This document shows, one piece after another, positions 44,256-52,358 of a DNA stretch of 64,000 nucleotides. Numbering within the stretch: the first letter of the stretch is position 1; each line of letters starts with the position of its first letter. The notes beneath the pieces are model-generated. The model had not been told where the DNA came from. It ran no database searches and saw nothing but the letters and a program-made list of their open reading frames with translations. The translations under genes were made by a program, and so were the position numbers. The stretch comes from Pandoraea iniqua (GTDB lineage: Bacteria; Pseudomonadota; Gammaproteobacteria; Burkholderiales; Burkholderiaceae): positions 84,165 to 148,164 of the forward strand of contig NZ_CABPSF010000011.1 of assembly GCF_902459685.1 (NCBI RefSeq), given 5' to 3'.

Positions 44256-44517
44256 AGCTTTTTTGCACCACCTCCTGCAGCATTTGCTTGTCCAGGCTTA
44301 GGTCCGCCACCATGCGCTTGAGTCTGGCGTTTTCCTCTTCCAACTGCTTGAGCCGGCGCAGCTCCGAAACGCCGAGACCGCCGTACTTCTTCTTCCAGTT
44401 GTAGAACGTGGCCTCCGAAATACCCATCTTCCGGCAAACTTCCGCCACCGTCGTACCCAGTTCGGCCTGTTTCAGCGCAAACGCGATCTGCTCTTCTGTG
44501 TACTTCGATTTCTTCAT
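44224..44517 (-). CDS. IS3 family transposase OrfA (HTH)
   Basis: 97 residues: HTH (MKKSKYTEEQIAFALKQAEL; MGISEATFYNWKKKYGGL) and a coiled coil (LKQLEEENARLKRMVADLSL). It overlaps orfB, with an A-rich slippery run in the overlap. It is close in type to the OrfA at 9128. Confidence 0.9.
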   Translation of the reverse strand: MKKSKYTEEQIAFALKQAELGTTVAEVCRKMGISEATFYNWKKKYGGLGVSELRRLKQLEEENARLKRMVADLSLDKQMLQEVVQKSCEAGPQARAG

Positions 44518-44893
44518 GCAAACCTCCCGCCCGTCAGGGCTTCAAATTTGCCAGAAATCTCCAGTTTTCGGTGCTACGGTTTTTCGGGGGGAGGTCAGTA
44601 CGGTACACGTTACATCCCAGCCTAGCGCAACTAACCTCGAATTCCGAGGAAGTCCGGGCAGCCGACTACTCACGATTCTCGTCCTGTAGCGTCGGCCATA
44701 TTCGTCAGCGTTCTACCGCCCCCGTCGCACTTGTTACACGCCGTGGTTACACGCCAAACGGTATCGGCACGTTGTTGGAGAACACGTCAAAGCCGCTGCA
44801 TGAGTCCACAGCCTCTGAAAAAACGTCGGACGGAGTTCTGGTCAAGTTATTTATCCAGATGCACGCAAAGTGAAGTCATCGCGATTAGCAAGA

Positions 44894-45469
44894 TTAAGAA
44901 GGCGACGGCAGGCGGAGCTGCGGCTTCATCTGAGCGATGGAATGCCTGAAGCCAGCATCCAAGCGGGCTGGCGACACGAGAAACGCCACGTACCAAATAG
45001 AGAAATTTAGGCAAAACGCAAAGACGAACACCAGGCTCGTTGCCGTGATAAGAAAAATGTCGTTTTCAGGAGCCGTGACGCAAATCCATTGGCCGAGCAA
45101 AAGCCCAAACATCAACGCGCCGAGGGCATATGTGTTCTGCAATACCTGATATGCAGCGATCGCGAGCCATTTTTGACGAGGGGCCGCTATCAACAAAGCG
45201 GCAAAAATTATCCCAAGAACAGCGAAGACATTCCAGATATGTGGCCCAATGCCTTCCTGCACTGACATCTGCAGATATTTGACTGACAGGTGGCTACTGA
45301 GCCAGTCCGTTGCGATGACTCCAGCTATCGCGGGAAGCGCCCAAGCCGCGAGGACAATCGCGGCTTGTTTTAACTCCCAGCCTGGCCAAAAGTCTGTTCG
45401 CCTGAAGTGGTCGGCGTGGTGCCGAACCCAGACGCGAATTCGATCTAGTTGGGCCCGAACGGATGACAT
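44894..45469 (-). CDS. Yip1/DUF-like four-helix inner-membrane protein
   Basis: 191 residues from ATG at 45469, chosen because AAGGA lies about 10 bases upstream. Four or five hydrophobic helices: AAIVLAAWALPAIAGVIATD, IWNVFAVLGIIFAALLIAAP, TYALGALMFGLLLGQWICVT, IFLITATSLVFVFAFCLNFS, then IWYVAFLVSPARLDAGFRH. The N-terminal ~40 residues are soluble and basic. The layout is loosely like Yip1-type membrane proteins, but I do not recognise it with confidence. It is separate from the autotransporter fragment downstream of its promoter side. Confidence 0.55.
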   Translation of the reverse strand: MSSVRAQLDRIRVWVRHHADHFRRTDFWPGWELKQAAIVLAAWALPAIAGVIATDWLSSHLSVKYLQMSVQEGIGPHIWNVFAVLGIIFAALLIAAPRQKWLAIAAYQVLQNTYALGALMFGLLLGQWICVTAPENDIFLITATSLVFVFAFCLNFSIWYVAFLVSPARLDAGFRHSIAQMKPQLRLPSPS

Positions 45470-45568
45470 GGTAGTTAGTTCCTTCATCTGTAGGTGGGGC
45501 GGAGAACGGTGGTTTGACGTTGGCGCAATGGTCGCGGACCTGATTGTCTTGTCGCAATCCTTCGGGAA

Positions 45569-45795
45569 TTAGAACTTCATTCTGAAGCCGAGATTGGCCT
45601 TCGCGTTGTAGTTCCCATCGAAGTGATTGACCGACGCGCTCACCGAGCGCTCGCCATACTCCGTGTACTTGTTATCCGCCCACGAATATGAGCCACCCAC
45701 ACCGGCTCCCATCCACGTCCTATCGGTCCTCGTGTCAAAGTTCACACCCGCCACACTCACCGACGACCCTCCGAGCATATCCTGATAAGCCTTGT
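45569..45795 (-). pseudogene. Truncated autotransporter barrel C-terminus
   Basis: The last ~75 codons of a barrel (DMLGGSSVSVAGVNFDTRTD, RTWMGAGVGGSYSWADNKYT, NHFDGNYNAKANLGFRMKF) are close to identical to the end of the autotransporter at 63090, differing at about ten residues. Similarity stops abruptly near 45786, where upstream sequence is unrelated. The passenger and most of the barrel are missing, so no functional protein can be made. Confidence 0.85.
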
Positions 45796-46072
45796 GAAAT
45801 TTCCGTAAAATCACACTTACTTCGACGTCTCAGTAGTTCTCACCGAGGACTACGATGGCTCCGCGCAGCAATACCAGCGGAATGAGAGGGTTCGTATTGG
45901 TAGGCGCACACTCGAGATCACTCAATGGCTCGGGATCATTTCGGCCTTGGCGAGCAATCAAGCTTAGCGTCGCTACGTTATAGGTTACAACCAGCGCGTC
46001 GAGCCAACCGATCACGCCCTCCCGTAGCCGTGGCGACCGCGTGCAAAGCTGGCCCGGCCGGCCAATCCCCGT

Positions 46073-46432
46073 TCACCTCGCCTCTTCGCACAATTGCTGA
46101 TGCAGGCTGAGCTCCTCACCATACCCCGTCATCGGATTCCACGCCGGAGAATGGATTGGTCCCGCTATTGCTAGGTCGACCGTTGTTTCGCTTCTCGTTG
46201 GCTCGGCAATGTCGGCATGACCCGGGACCGCTACCGGCTGCAATCTGGCCCGAGTCACGGCAAGCTGATACTCATATGCACGCGAGACCTTACGCTCGAC
46301 GAGTAGGCCATCATCCATGAGTTCCTCAACGACCAGATCAACGCACCGACGGGAAATGCCGCAGATATTCGCTAATACCGGCCTGCTGTACCACTCGCCC
46401 TTGTCCATGCAATCCAAAATGAGATCTTTCAC
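46073..46432 (-). CDS. Winged-helix DNA-binding protein
   Basis: 119 residues. The first ~60 form a winged-helix domain (MKDLILDCMDKGEWYSRPVL; ANICGISRRCVDLVVEELMD; DGLLVERKVSRAYEYQLAV), with the recognition helix in the second segment. The C-terminal half is polar and acidic. The start is a GTG with purine-rich GAGGAA close upstream. Similar proteins occur in prophages and integrative elements; this fits the plasmid/ICE-type genes to its right. Confidence 0.65.
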   Translation of the reverse strand: MKDLILDCMDKGEWYSRPVLANICGISRRCVDLVVEELMDDGLLVERKVSRAYEYQLAVTRARLQPVAVPGHADIAEPTRSETTVDLAIAGPIHSPAWNPMTGYGEELSLHQQLCEEAR

Positions 46433-46959
46433 TTCCTCACCTCAGTAACCGTCACGTTCCGCGCAAGCTTCAGTTGCCGCATAAGTCGACTCGTTATTAC
46501 ACCGCACCATTAGCATCACCCATTTCCGTCGCATATGGGCACTAACCGACAAAGTCCACGATGTACCGTAGTAACGACCGCTTGCGACTACTGATTGCTG
46601 TGATCGGCGGGAGCTCGAAAGTCACTTGCCACACGAGTTTCGGCTCGACCGCAGGCCTTCGCACCTGAAGCAGCTCTTGCGGCGGGCGGCATGGCACAGG
46701 CCAAGTGTTCAGCGTTGCAACCTGCAAATGACTGCTCCGCAGCGTGCCATCTCACACCCTGGCGGCGGAAACTGCCCGGTTTGTGGGAATTTTCAAGGTA
46801 TCGCGCCTGACAATCGAACCCGCTTCCGCGCTCTTCGGCCGTTGCAACATGCCTTCGGGCGAATTCCAGAAATTTTCAGCCACATATCACCAACTCGAGA
46901 TAGGACAGATGTCCGTCTTCGTCCATGCAATCGAGCATGAACGCACAACGGAAGCACTT
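46433..46959. other. Gap upstream of the Zn-ribbon gene
   Basis: No convincing gene. The frame of the following gene is open back to 46744, but the extra residues do not resemble a conserved domain. Confidence 0.4.
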
Positions 46960-47583
46960 ATGAACGAGCTGAGCATCAAAACTTCCCCCTCATTTATGAC
47001 CATGGCCGCCACGCTCCTCTTCGCCTGGCTGCAATTCAGACCGCTCCGTCGAACGAACGGCCCAAGGATTGCAAGCCTCTCCGTCGCGACTCGCCGCACA
47101 CTGGTGGCAATAATCGCGCAATTTCGGCCCGACAAGAAGGGCTCAACGCAAGCGCTCTCATGTGAACACCCCCGGAGCACGTCGTCTCATGCATCAGGGC
47201 ACCACTTTGGTCATGAGCCCGAGCGGCACAAACAGGAACCGGGGGCCAAGAATAAGCCCTACTGCCCGCGATGTCGCTCCGAGCGCGTCGCTCATCGAAA
47301 TGTCGGGCGAAAAGCGGGAAGCGCAATCGGTGCGGTTGCCGGCGCGGCGAGCGGAATAGCGACAACCCTCTCCGGAGCGGAGGTAGGTGCGACGGTCGGA
47401 CTGGTGGGGGGACCCATCGGATCACTCGTCGGGGGCGTAGCCGGTGCCGTGGTTGCCGGGCTCGTCGCAGGTGCTGCCGGTTGTGCGGCTGGCGCAGTTG
47501 TGGGCGATGTTGTGGACGAAAACGTCCTCGGCAATCGGGAGTGCCTCGATTGCGGCCATCAATTTGCCGTCTCATCACGCTAG
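46960..47583 (+). CDS. Zinc-ribbon and glycine-zipper protein
   Basis: 207 residues from an ATG with GGAAG upstream, although the start is uncertain and the conserved core is only about 47256-47583. The core has two paired cysteines (YCPRCRSERVAHRN near the start and RECLDCGHQF at the end) that would form a split zinc ribbon. Between them is a long Gly/Ala stretch (GSAIGAVAGAASGIATTLSG; VGLVGGPIGSLVGGVAGAVV; AGLVAGAAGCAAGAVVGDVV) typical of glycine-zipper membrane-inserting segments. Such proteins are common on plasmids and integrative elements; function unknown. Confidence 0.6.
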   Translation: MNELSIKTSPSFMTMAATLLFAWLQFRPLRRTNGPRIASLSVATRRTLVAIIAQFRPDKKGSTQALSCEHPRSTSSHASGHHFGHEPERHKQEPGAKNKPYCPRCRSERVAHRNVGRKAGSAIGAVAGAASGIATTLSGAEVGATVGLVGGPIGSLVGGVAGAVVAGLVAGAAGCAAGAVVGDVVDENVLGNRECLDCGHQFAVSSR

Positions 47584-47673
47584 CCCGCCACACTCAGCTT
47601 CTCCTCACAAATCCGCGCCACCGAGTAGCGCCGCCAAATCCAGCATTCCCTTTCGAACCTTCGGAGAATTCAC

Positions 47674-48654
47674 ATGCACCTTGTGCAATCCATGGCATAT
47701 GTCAATGAAAAACCCTGGCACGGACTAGGAAACCGCCTGACCCTGAATCAACCACTCGATGTCTGGGCAGACCAAGCCGGGATGAACTGGCGAATTGAGA
47801 CAACCGACGTTCGGTACGCCGATGATGACGGCTCGACAACCACAATTCGAAAATTTGAAGGGCAACGCGTGCTGTACCGGTCTGATACGAAAACACCTTT
47901 GGCGGTCGTCTCCAAGCGCTATCAGGTGGTTCAGCCGCAGGAGATCCTCGAGTTCTACCGGGATCTGACTGACGTGGGCGGCTTCCAGCTTGAAACCGCT
48001 GGCGTGCTTAAGGAAGGGCGCAAGTTCTGGGCACTGGCGCGCACAGGCCATCGGACAGCACTCAAGGGTCGTGACGAAGTCAACGGTTACCTCCTGCTAG
48101 CGACCGCGTGTGACGGAACACTCGCCACGACCGCGCAGTTCACGTCCGTTCGGGTGGTATGTAACAACACGCTTGCGATCGCGCTTCAGGACGGCACAGG
48201 GACGGTCAAAGTCCCTCACCGCTCGCAGTTCAACGCGCAGGCAGTTAAGCGTCAGTTGGGAATCGCCGTGTCGTCGTGGGAGACCTTCATCTCCCAGACG
48301 CATGCGCTCGCAAACCGCAAGATCACAAGCTCGGATGCGGAATCCATTTTGCGAAAGGTCATGACGTATTCAACTGGAACCTCGGGAACCGCTAGCCGCG
48401 CGCACGCGGACTCCAACACCGTCAACGAGCGTGCAATCAAAGCGATTTCCCACCTTTATCAAGGGCAAGGGCTGGGTGCCGACTTTCCTTCCGCTCAAGG
48501 CACCGCGTGGGGTTTGCTCAACTCCGTTACCGAGTACGTCGACCATCATCGGCGCGCAAAGTCGCCTGACCATCGGAGAGACGCCGCGTGGTTTGGACAA
48601 GGAGCCACCATAAAGCAAGATGCCTGGAATGAAGTCGTGAAGCTTGTCGCCTAG
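47674..48654 (+). CDS. DUF932 (phage/plasmid-like) protein
   Basis: 326 residues, start preceded by GGAG. It has the DUF932/TIGR03299 pattern: MAYVNEKPWHGLGNRLTLNQ near the start, YQVVQPQEILEFYRDLTDVG, AGVLKEGRKFWALARTG, DEVNGYLLLATACDGTLATT, TSVRVVCNNTLAIAL, and VNERAIKAISHLYQGQGLGA later. Family members are carried by phages, plasmids and ICEs, commonly near recombination and anti-restriction genes; their role is unproven. A strong terminator follows at 48682. Confidence 0.88.
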   Translation: MHLVQSMAYVNEKPWHGLGNRLTLNQPLDVWADQAGMNWRIETTDVRYADDDGSTTTIRKFEGQRVLYRSDTKTPLAVVSKRYQVVQPQEILEFYRDLTDVGGFQLETAGVLKEGRKFWALARTGHRTALKGRDEVNGYLLLATACDGTLATTAQFTSVRVVCNNTLAIALQDGTGTVKVPHRSQFNAQAVKRQLGIAVSSWETFISQTHALANRKITSSDAESILRKVMTYSTGTSGTASRAHADSNTVNERAIKAISHLYQGQGLGADFPSAQGTAWGLLNSVTEYVDHHRRAKSPDHRRDAAWFGQGATIKQDAWNEVVKLVA

Positions 48655-48681
48655 AGCACCCCAGTACCCAAGCAGAAGAGC

Positions 48682-48716
48682 AAAGAGCCCCGTTGGCAAC
48701 GCCAACGGGGCTCTTT
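48682..48716 (+). terminator. Strong Rho-independent terminator
   Basis: A 16-bp perfect stem (48682-48697 with 48701-48716, arm AAAGAGCCCCGTTGGC) and a 3-nt loop, with A/T-rich flanks on both sides, so it could act in either direction. It lies 28 bp after the DUF932 stop. Confidence 0.88.
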
Positions 48717-48747
48717 GCATTTCAGACTCATCGGGACCACACGCACT

Positions 48748-49326
48748 ATGGAAAACATCAAGAACCCCGCGTCTCACAGACGTGTTGCTCTGCGCATCGC
48801 ACGAGACACGCAAGACCATTTCATTGTGGAGCTCAGCCGAGGCCCCGCCTATCGATTCCCGCCCTTCTACTCGCATGCTGACGTCCTACACGAGCTCGGA
48901 GCACTGGGCGTCGACTGCACGAACTTGCACGAATCCCCAAGTGGGGCGCTTCAGGACAAACCCGCAGCAACCCTCACCAGCACCGACGAGAAGGCCACGC
49001 CGTCAATCTTTAATGGAACAGTGATGCAAGGAAAGACCACTCATGACCTCGTCGATCTGCGACTACCGCTGGGTCGAATCGTGGCAACGCCGGGTGCGTT
49101 GACGGCCATAGAACAAGCCGACGTCTCCCTGAGCCTGCTTATCTTTCGTCACGCAAATCACGACTGGGGGGAGCTATGCCCTGCGGATCGCGACCTGAAT
49201 ACGTTAGCACTCCAGGTCGGCGGACGCGTGCTCTCAAGCTACCCACTGCCGGACGAGAGCAAGGTCTGGGTCATCACGTCGGCGGATCGGTCGCTCACGA
49301 CCGTCCTATTGCCGAGTGAGTATTGA
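48748..49326 (+). CDS. Plasmid/ICE-type hypothetical protein
   Basis: 192 residues from ATG at 48748. The N-terminal half (MENIKNPASHRRVALRIARD ... YSHADVLHELGALGVDC) and the C-terminal half appear to be separate modules. The C-terminal part has the recognisable pattern LGRIVATPGALTAIEQADVS, LIFRHANHDWGELCPADRDL, VGGRVLSSYPL, VWVITSADRSLTTVLLPSEY. That module is widespread in plasmids and integrative elements without known function. It may be a fusion. The gene follows the DUF932 gene past a terminator, so it likely has its own promoter. Confidence 0.68.
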   Translation: MENIKNPASHRRVALRIARDTQDHFIVELSRGPAYRFPPFYSHADVLHELGALGVDCTNLHESPSGALQDKPAATLTSTDEKATPSIFNGTVMQGKTTHDLVDLRLPLGRIVATPGALTAIEQADVSLSLLIFRHANHDWGELCPADRDLNTLALQVGGRVLSSYPLPDESKVWVITSADRSLTTVLLPSEY

Positions 49327-49373
49327 GGAAGAACGGAACGACGAAAGAGGCGCTTGCCGCGAAGGTTCGCCGA

Positions 49374-49631
49374 TTAGCTGCGTAGTGAGGTGAGAGGTAC
49401 TGTCGAAATGCTTTCGACAATCGCCCGCGGATCGGCTTCAGGCACGCGCACATATTCGAGGAACTCAATAAGATCCAGTCGCCGCAAACCATTCTCAGCC
49501 TTGGAAACTGAAGATTGCGAGCGACCAATTCGGTCCGCAAGTTCCTGCTGCGAAATGCGGCGCGACTTCCTCAACTGAGCGAGAAGTTTCACGACGCGCT
49601 GGTAGCGATGGTCTTCGATAGGGTGCGACAT
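49374..49631 (-). CDS. XRE-family helix-turn-helix regulator (short)
   Basis: 85 residues from ATG at 49631 (an alternative start at 49646 is possible). The HTH occupies residues ~12-60: VVKLLAQLRKSRRISQQELA, DRIGRSQSSVSKAENGLRRL, the lambda-repressor type fold. The remainder (DLIEFLEYVRVPEADPRAIV) is a short helical tail. No ribosome-binding site is strong. It is transcribed in the same direction as the second XRE gene to its right and may regulate the same module. Confidence 0.75.
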   Translation of the reverse strand: MSHPIEDHRYQRVVKLLAQLRKSRRISQQELADRIGRSQSSVSKAENGLRRLDLIEFLEYVRVPEADPRAIVESISTVPLTSLRS

Positions 49632-49775
49632 GACGCAAACCATACCGCCGCATCTCGCGCCTAGCCGCACCGGCAATGACGCAATGCGATAACTCTCATG
49701 CAAAAGCAACTACCGCGCTATCAACACAAAGCCTCCCCGACCGACGAGGCTCCCCATTAATCCTCACGGCGTCGC

Positions 49776-50144
49776 CTAACGCCGCCCATGCTCCGATTGC
49801 TTCCGGGCTAGACGCGCCGAAAGACGCTCAATCACCTCGACCATCATCTCTCGATCTGAGGATGTCAGTTTTGACAGCAGCCGACTGAGATGGCTGGCTT
49901 GATCCGACGGCCGAATACTGGCATCCGTAAGCAAATCGGCAGCATCGCACTGAAAGACCTCAGCCAATTCAAATAGTCGAGCCACAGTCGGAACGACTTT
50001 TCCTCGCTCCATACGAGATACAGCCTCCAGACCGACACCAAGCCTTTCGGCAACCTCATCTTGTGTTAAGCCACTGGCCAAACGCTGGCGCGCAATAGTG
50101 CGTCCGATTGCGATCTGCAATTCATCCGAATTCGATTTCGACAT
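49776..50144 (-). CDS. XRE-family repressor
   Basis: 122 residues; ATG at 50144 has GGGAGGA upstream at ideal spacing. The HTH (residues ~8-65: AIGRTIARQRLASGLTQDEV, AERLGVGLEAVSRMERGKVV) is followed by a helical C-terminal part (SRLLSKLTSSDREMMVEVIE) that probably dimerises. It lacks a LexA-type autocleavage domain. Two near-perfect palindromes at 50205-50239, 60-95 bp upstream, look like its operators, so autoregulation and control of the divergent genes is likely. Confidence 0.82.
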   Translation of the reverse strand: MSKSNSDELQIAIGRTIARQRLASGLTQDEVAERLGVGLEAVSRMERGKVVPTVARLFELAEVFQCDAADLLTDASIRPSDQASHLSRLLSKLTSSDREMMVEVIERLSARLARKQSEHGRR

Positions 50145-50204
50145 GATTCCTCCCGGTCACCCGAAATGGTTGACCACCATCTCGTTGACTCGAAGGACCC
50201 AACA

Positions 50205-50239
50205 GGTTGATAATCAACCAATTAGGTTGATATTCAACC
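50205..50239. promoter_or_regulatory. Twin palindromic operators
   Basis: GGTTGATAATCAACC (50205-50219) and GGTTGATATTCAACC (50225-50239) are perfect 7/1/7 and 6/3/6 palindromes. Their centres are 20 bp apart, close to two helical turns. A partial third site (GGTTGACCACC) lies at 50168. They occupy the intergenic region upstream of the XRE repressor. Confidence 0.75.
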
Positions 50240-50328
50240 GAGTTTCACTCACATTTTGCGCAGTGCGCGATATCCCGATCTCGAAGTCCATGCGTTTCAA
50301 TTGATCTGTCTCGGAAAGGAGTATCGCA

Positions 50329-50613
50329 ATGCGCATGTCCATCTGCTCAAGATACTTGGAGCTCAGCATGTCGATGCCCGTGGGTTCCATATACGCGCAA
50401 GGCTGCGAAGTCAGTGGATGCAAGTTGAGCGCCGCACTGATGCAGTTCAACTTGTCCTGCGTGGGTTCTTCAGCCCCCCCCTCCAGGGCGCTTGCGCGGG
50501 AGCGACTCGACACGCATCCCATTAGTCCTGCGATGCATCTCGCCACTGTCGAGTCGTCCTCAAGGCGCTACCAAACCGAAGTCGAAACGCCTCGGGATCG
50601 GTTCCTACCTTAG
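50329..50613 (+). CDS. Hypothetical protein divergent from the XRE repressor
   Basis: The start has a strong AAGGAG site at 7-nt spacing and lies divergently across the twin operators from the repressor, the arrangement of a phage or ICE control switch. The 94-residue product (MRMSICSRYLELSMSMPVGS ...) has no recognisable domain and its composition is not convincingly protein-like in the second half. It may be a truncated gene. Low confidence in the 3' end. Confidence 0.4.
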   Translation: MRMSICSRYLELSMSMPVGSIYAQGCEVSGCKLSAALMQFNLSCVGSSAPPSRALARERLDTHPISPAMHLATVESSSRRYQTEVETPRDRFLP

Positions 50614-50668
50614 CTATCCAGGCGTTCCCAAGTGAATTTCTTACGTCAACAAACATCCCCCAAAAATT

Positions 50669-52006
50669 ATGAAATCCATCACAGACTTTAAAGACCAGGT
50701 AAACACGAAGACCGCTAGGCTTTGGCGGCTAAGCATCGCGACGGTGAGTATCCTCCCGTTCATATGGCTCGCCGCCTGCTCCGACAGAACCCTCGATTTT
50801 CGCAACGCGGAAATCGTTAACGGAAAGGCCTACGCTGTAGGCGCTAACAAGCCCTTCACCGGCAAGCTCACCAACATTCCTGAAAACGCCCTGCTACTGA
50901 AGCAGGACGGATTCGTCAAAGCGGCTCGCGTTACCGGCATGACCCTTGCCGGAAACATGGGAGGCGCGCAGTCTGTCATGTTTGACTCGTTGTGCGACGC
51001 TCAAGTGAGCGACGGCATGTTGGATGGGAAATTCGTTTGCAAGGCGCCGCAGTCTGAGACGGTCATGATCGAGTCGTCTTTCAATCGTGGGGCGTTGGAC
51101 GGAAAGCTGACGCTGAATGGCGGACCAGGCAATGGCCCGCTAACTGAAGTCAAGTTCGACAATGGCCTGCCCAATGGCACGCAAAAGATCTATGGATGGA
51201 GCACCCATAAGCTTGTACACACATATCCGTGGGTGAGCGGCGTGCTCTCTGGCACTGAAGAAGGGTTTGACGCCAACTCGGGCGAGCTCATCAAGCGCGT
51301 TTCAATTGTTAACGGTCAATACGAAGGGGAATTGGTACAGTACACGCCCGACGGCAAACAAATGATCCTGCGCGCGACTTATGTCGGCGGACGTTTGAAT
51401 GGCCCTTTCAAGTCGTGGGATGCCACTGGCTCACTGACAGGGGAAACTTTGTATGCCAACGGGATAGAGGTCGGCACGGATGGGAAATCGGTCGATGACT
51501 GTGTTCGCGAATGGGACGAGGCCGATCAGAGCATTCAGACATCCAAACAGATGGCAAAGGGGATTCTGACCGGCACCACACCAGCCACGGAGGAGCAGAA
51601 GGACTCGTGGCGCAGCAATTGCCGCGCTGGTAACCATCCAAACCCCACGGAACAATCACAAGCCCGCCAAGCGTACGAGCATGCGAGCGCCGCCATTGAT
51701 GACTGCATTGCTAACAAGAAGGCCATGCTCCGGCGCAACAGCGGCATGCCGGACAATTTGGCGATCATGGATTCTCAGATCATTGAGATGCGTAACGCCT
51801 GTTACCGCGAGGTCGGCCACACCGCGTCAGCCAGAAGCTCGACTATTGCGAGCTCAGGCTTGCCGAAGGCCTCCTCAGCCGAAGATGCGTGCGTGGCGGC
51901 ATGGACTGCTGCGTATCGACGGGAGAAGGGTGGTGACGCATTAGTCTCAATGGACCAATTGAACGAGTGGGAGGCCTGGTGCAAATCGGGCAAGCGGCCG
52001 AGCTAA
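50669..52006 (+). CDS. MORN-like lipoprotein with C-terminal Cys/Trp repeats
   Basis: 445 residues. The signal segment ends in the lipobox PFIWLAACS (lipidated Cys about residue 37). Residues ~100-275 contain MORN/YwqK-like repeats (GMLDGKFVCKAPQSE; ALDGKLTLNGGPGNGPLTEV; GLPNGTQKIYG; QYEGELVQYTPDGKQ; RLNGPFKSWDATGSLTGETL). The C-terminal region has two copies of a ~45-residue Cys/Trp module: VDDCVREWDEAD ... SWRSNCRAGNHP and EDACVAAWTAAY ... EWEAWCKSGKRP. It is probably anchored to the outer membrane. YwqK-like proteins occur as toxin neutralisers or surface proteins, but no toxin gene is adjacent. A terminator follows. Confidence 0.78.
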   Translation: MKSITDFKDQVNTKTARLWRLSIATVSILPFIWLAACSDRTLDFRNAEIVNGKAYAVGANKPFTGKLTNIPENALLLKQDGFVKAARVTGMTLAGNMGGAQSVMFDSLCDAQVSDGMLDGKFVCKAPQSETVMIESSFNRGALDGKLTLNGGPGNGPLTEVKFDNGLPNGTQKIYGWSTHKLVHTYPWVSGVLSGTEEGFDANSGELIKRVSIVNGQYEGELVQYTPDGKQMILRATYVGGRLNGPFKSWDATGSLTGETLYANGIEVGTDGKSVDDCVREWDEADQSIQTSKQMAKGILTGTTPATEEQKDSWRSNCRAGNHPNPTEQSQARQAYEHASAAIDDCIANKKAMLRRNSGMPDNLAIMDSQIIEMRNACYREVGHTASARSSTIASSGLPKASSAEDACVAAWTAAYRREKGGDALVSMDQLNEWEAWCKSGKRPS

Positions 52007-52028
52007 GGCGTTTCGTTTCGCGCGCATA

Positions 52029-52070
52029 TAGGCAGAAGGAGCGCGATGCGCCCCTTCTGCCTAATTTTTT
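52029..52070 (+). terminator. Rho-independent terminator
   Basis: A 16-bp stem with one mismatch (52029-52044 with 52048-52063; TAGGCAGAAGG arm), a 3-nt loop and a T6 tail (52065-52070), 23 bp after the lipoprotein stop. Confidence 0.88.
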
Positions 52071-52358
52071 GGAGCATTCTTTTTTCGCACGTGCTCTTCA
52101 TTTTTTGTCCCGAGATCTTCCTGCCCTGATGACTACTATCGCCCCGCACCCCAAGGCCTTACCGCCATGCGCTAAGTGCCACGCAACGCCGAAACAATGA
52201 CTTGGGGCGAAGAGTCAAGGCACTCGTCAATCCTAGTTGACGAAAACAATGTTCTCATTATCATGAAACGCGTCGTGCCTCACCCATCCGCCGTCCTAAT
52301 AGAAGTCAATAACGCAGCGATGACGACGCAGCACATTCAAATCTGACGGATATGACAG

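Larger units (their letters stand above)
43382..44597 (-). mobile_element. IS3-family element, frameshifted orfB
   Basis: Terminal repeats TGACCTCCCCCC at 43382 and, read inward, at 44597. It lies directly against the 52-bp IS407 fragment. The trinucleotide GTA is present on both sides (43378-43380 and 44598-44600) but is offset by one base on the left, so a duplication is only possible. orfB carries a one-base shift. Confidence 0.88.
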
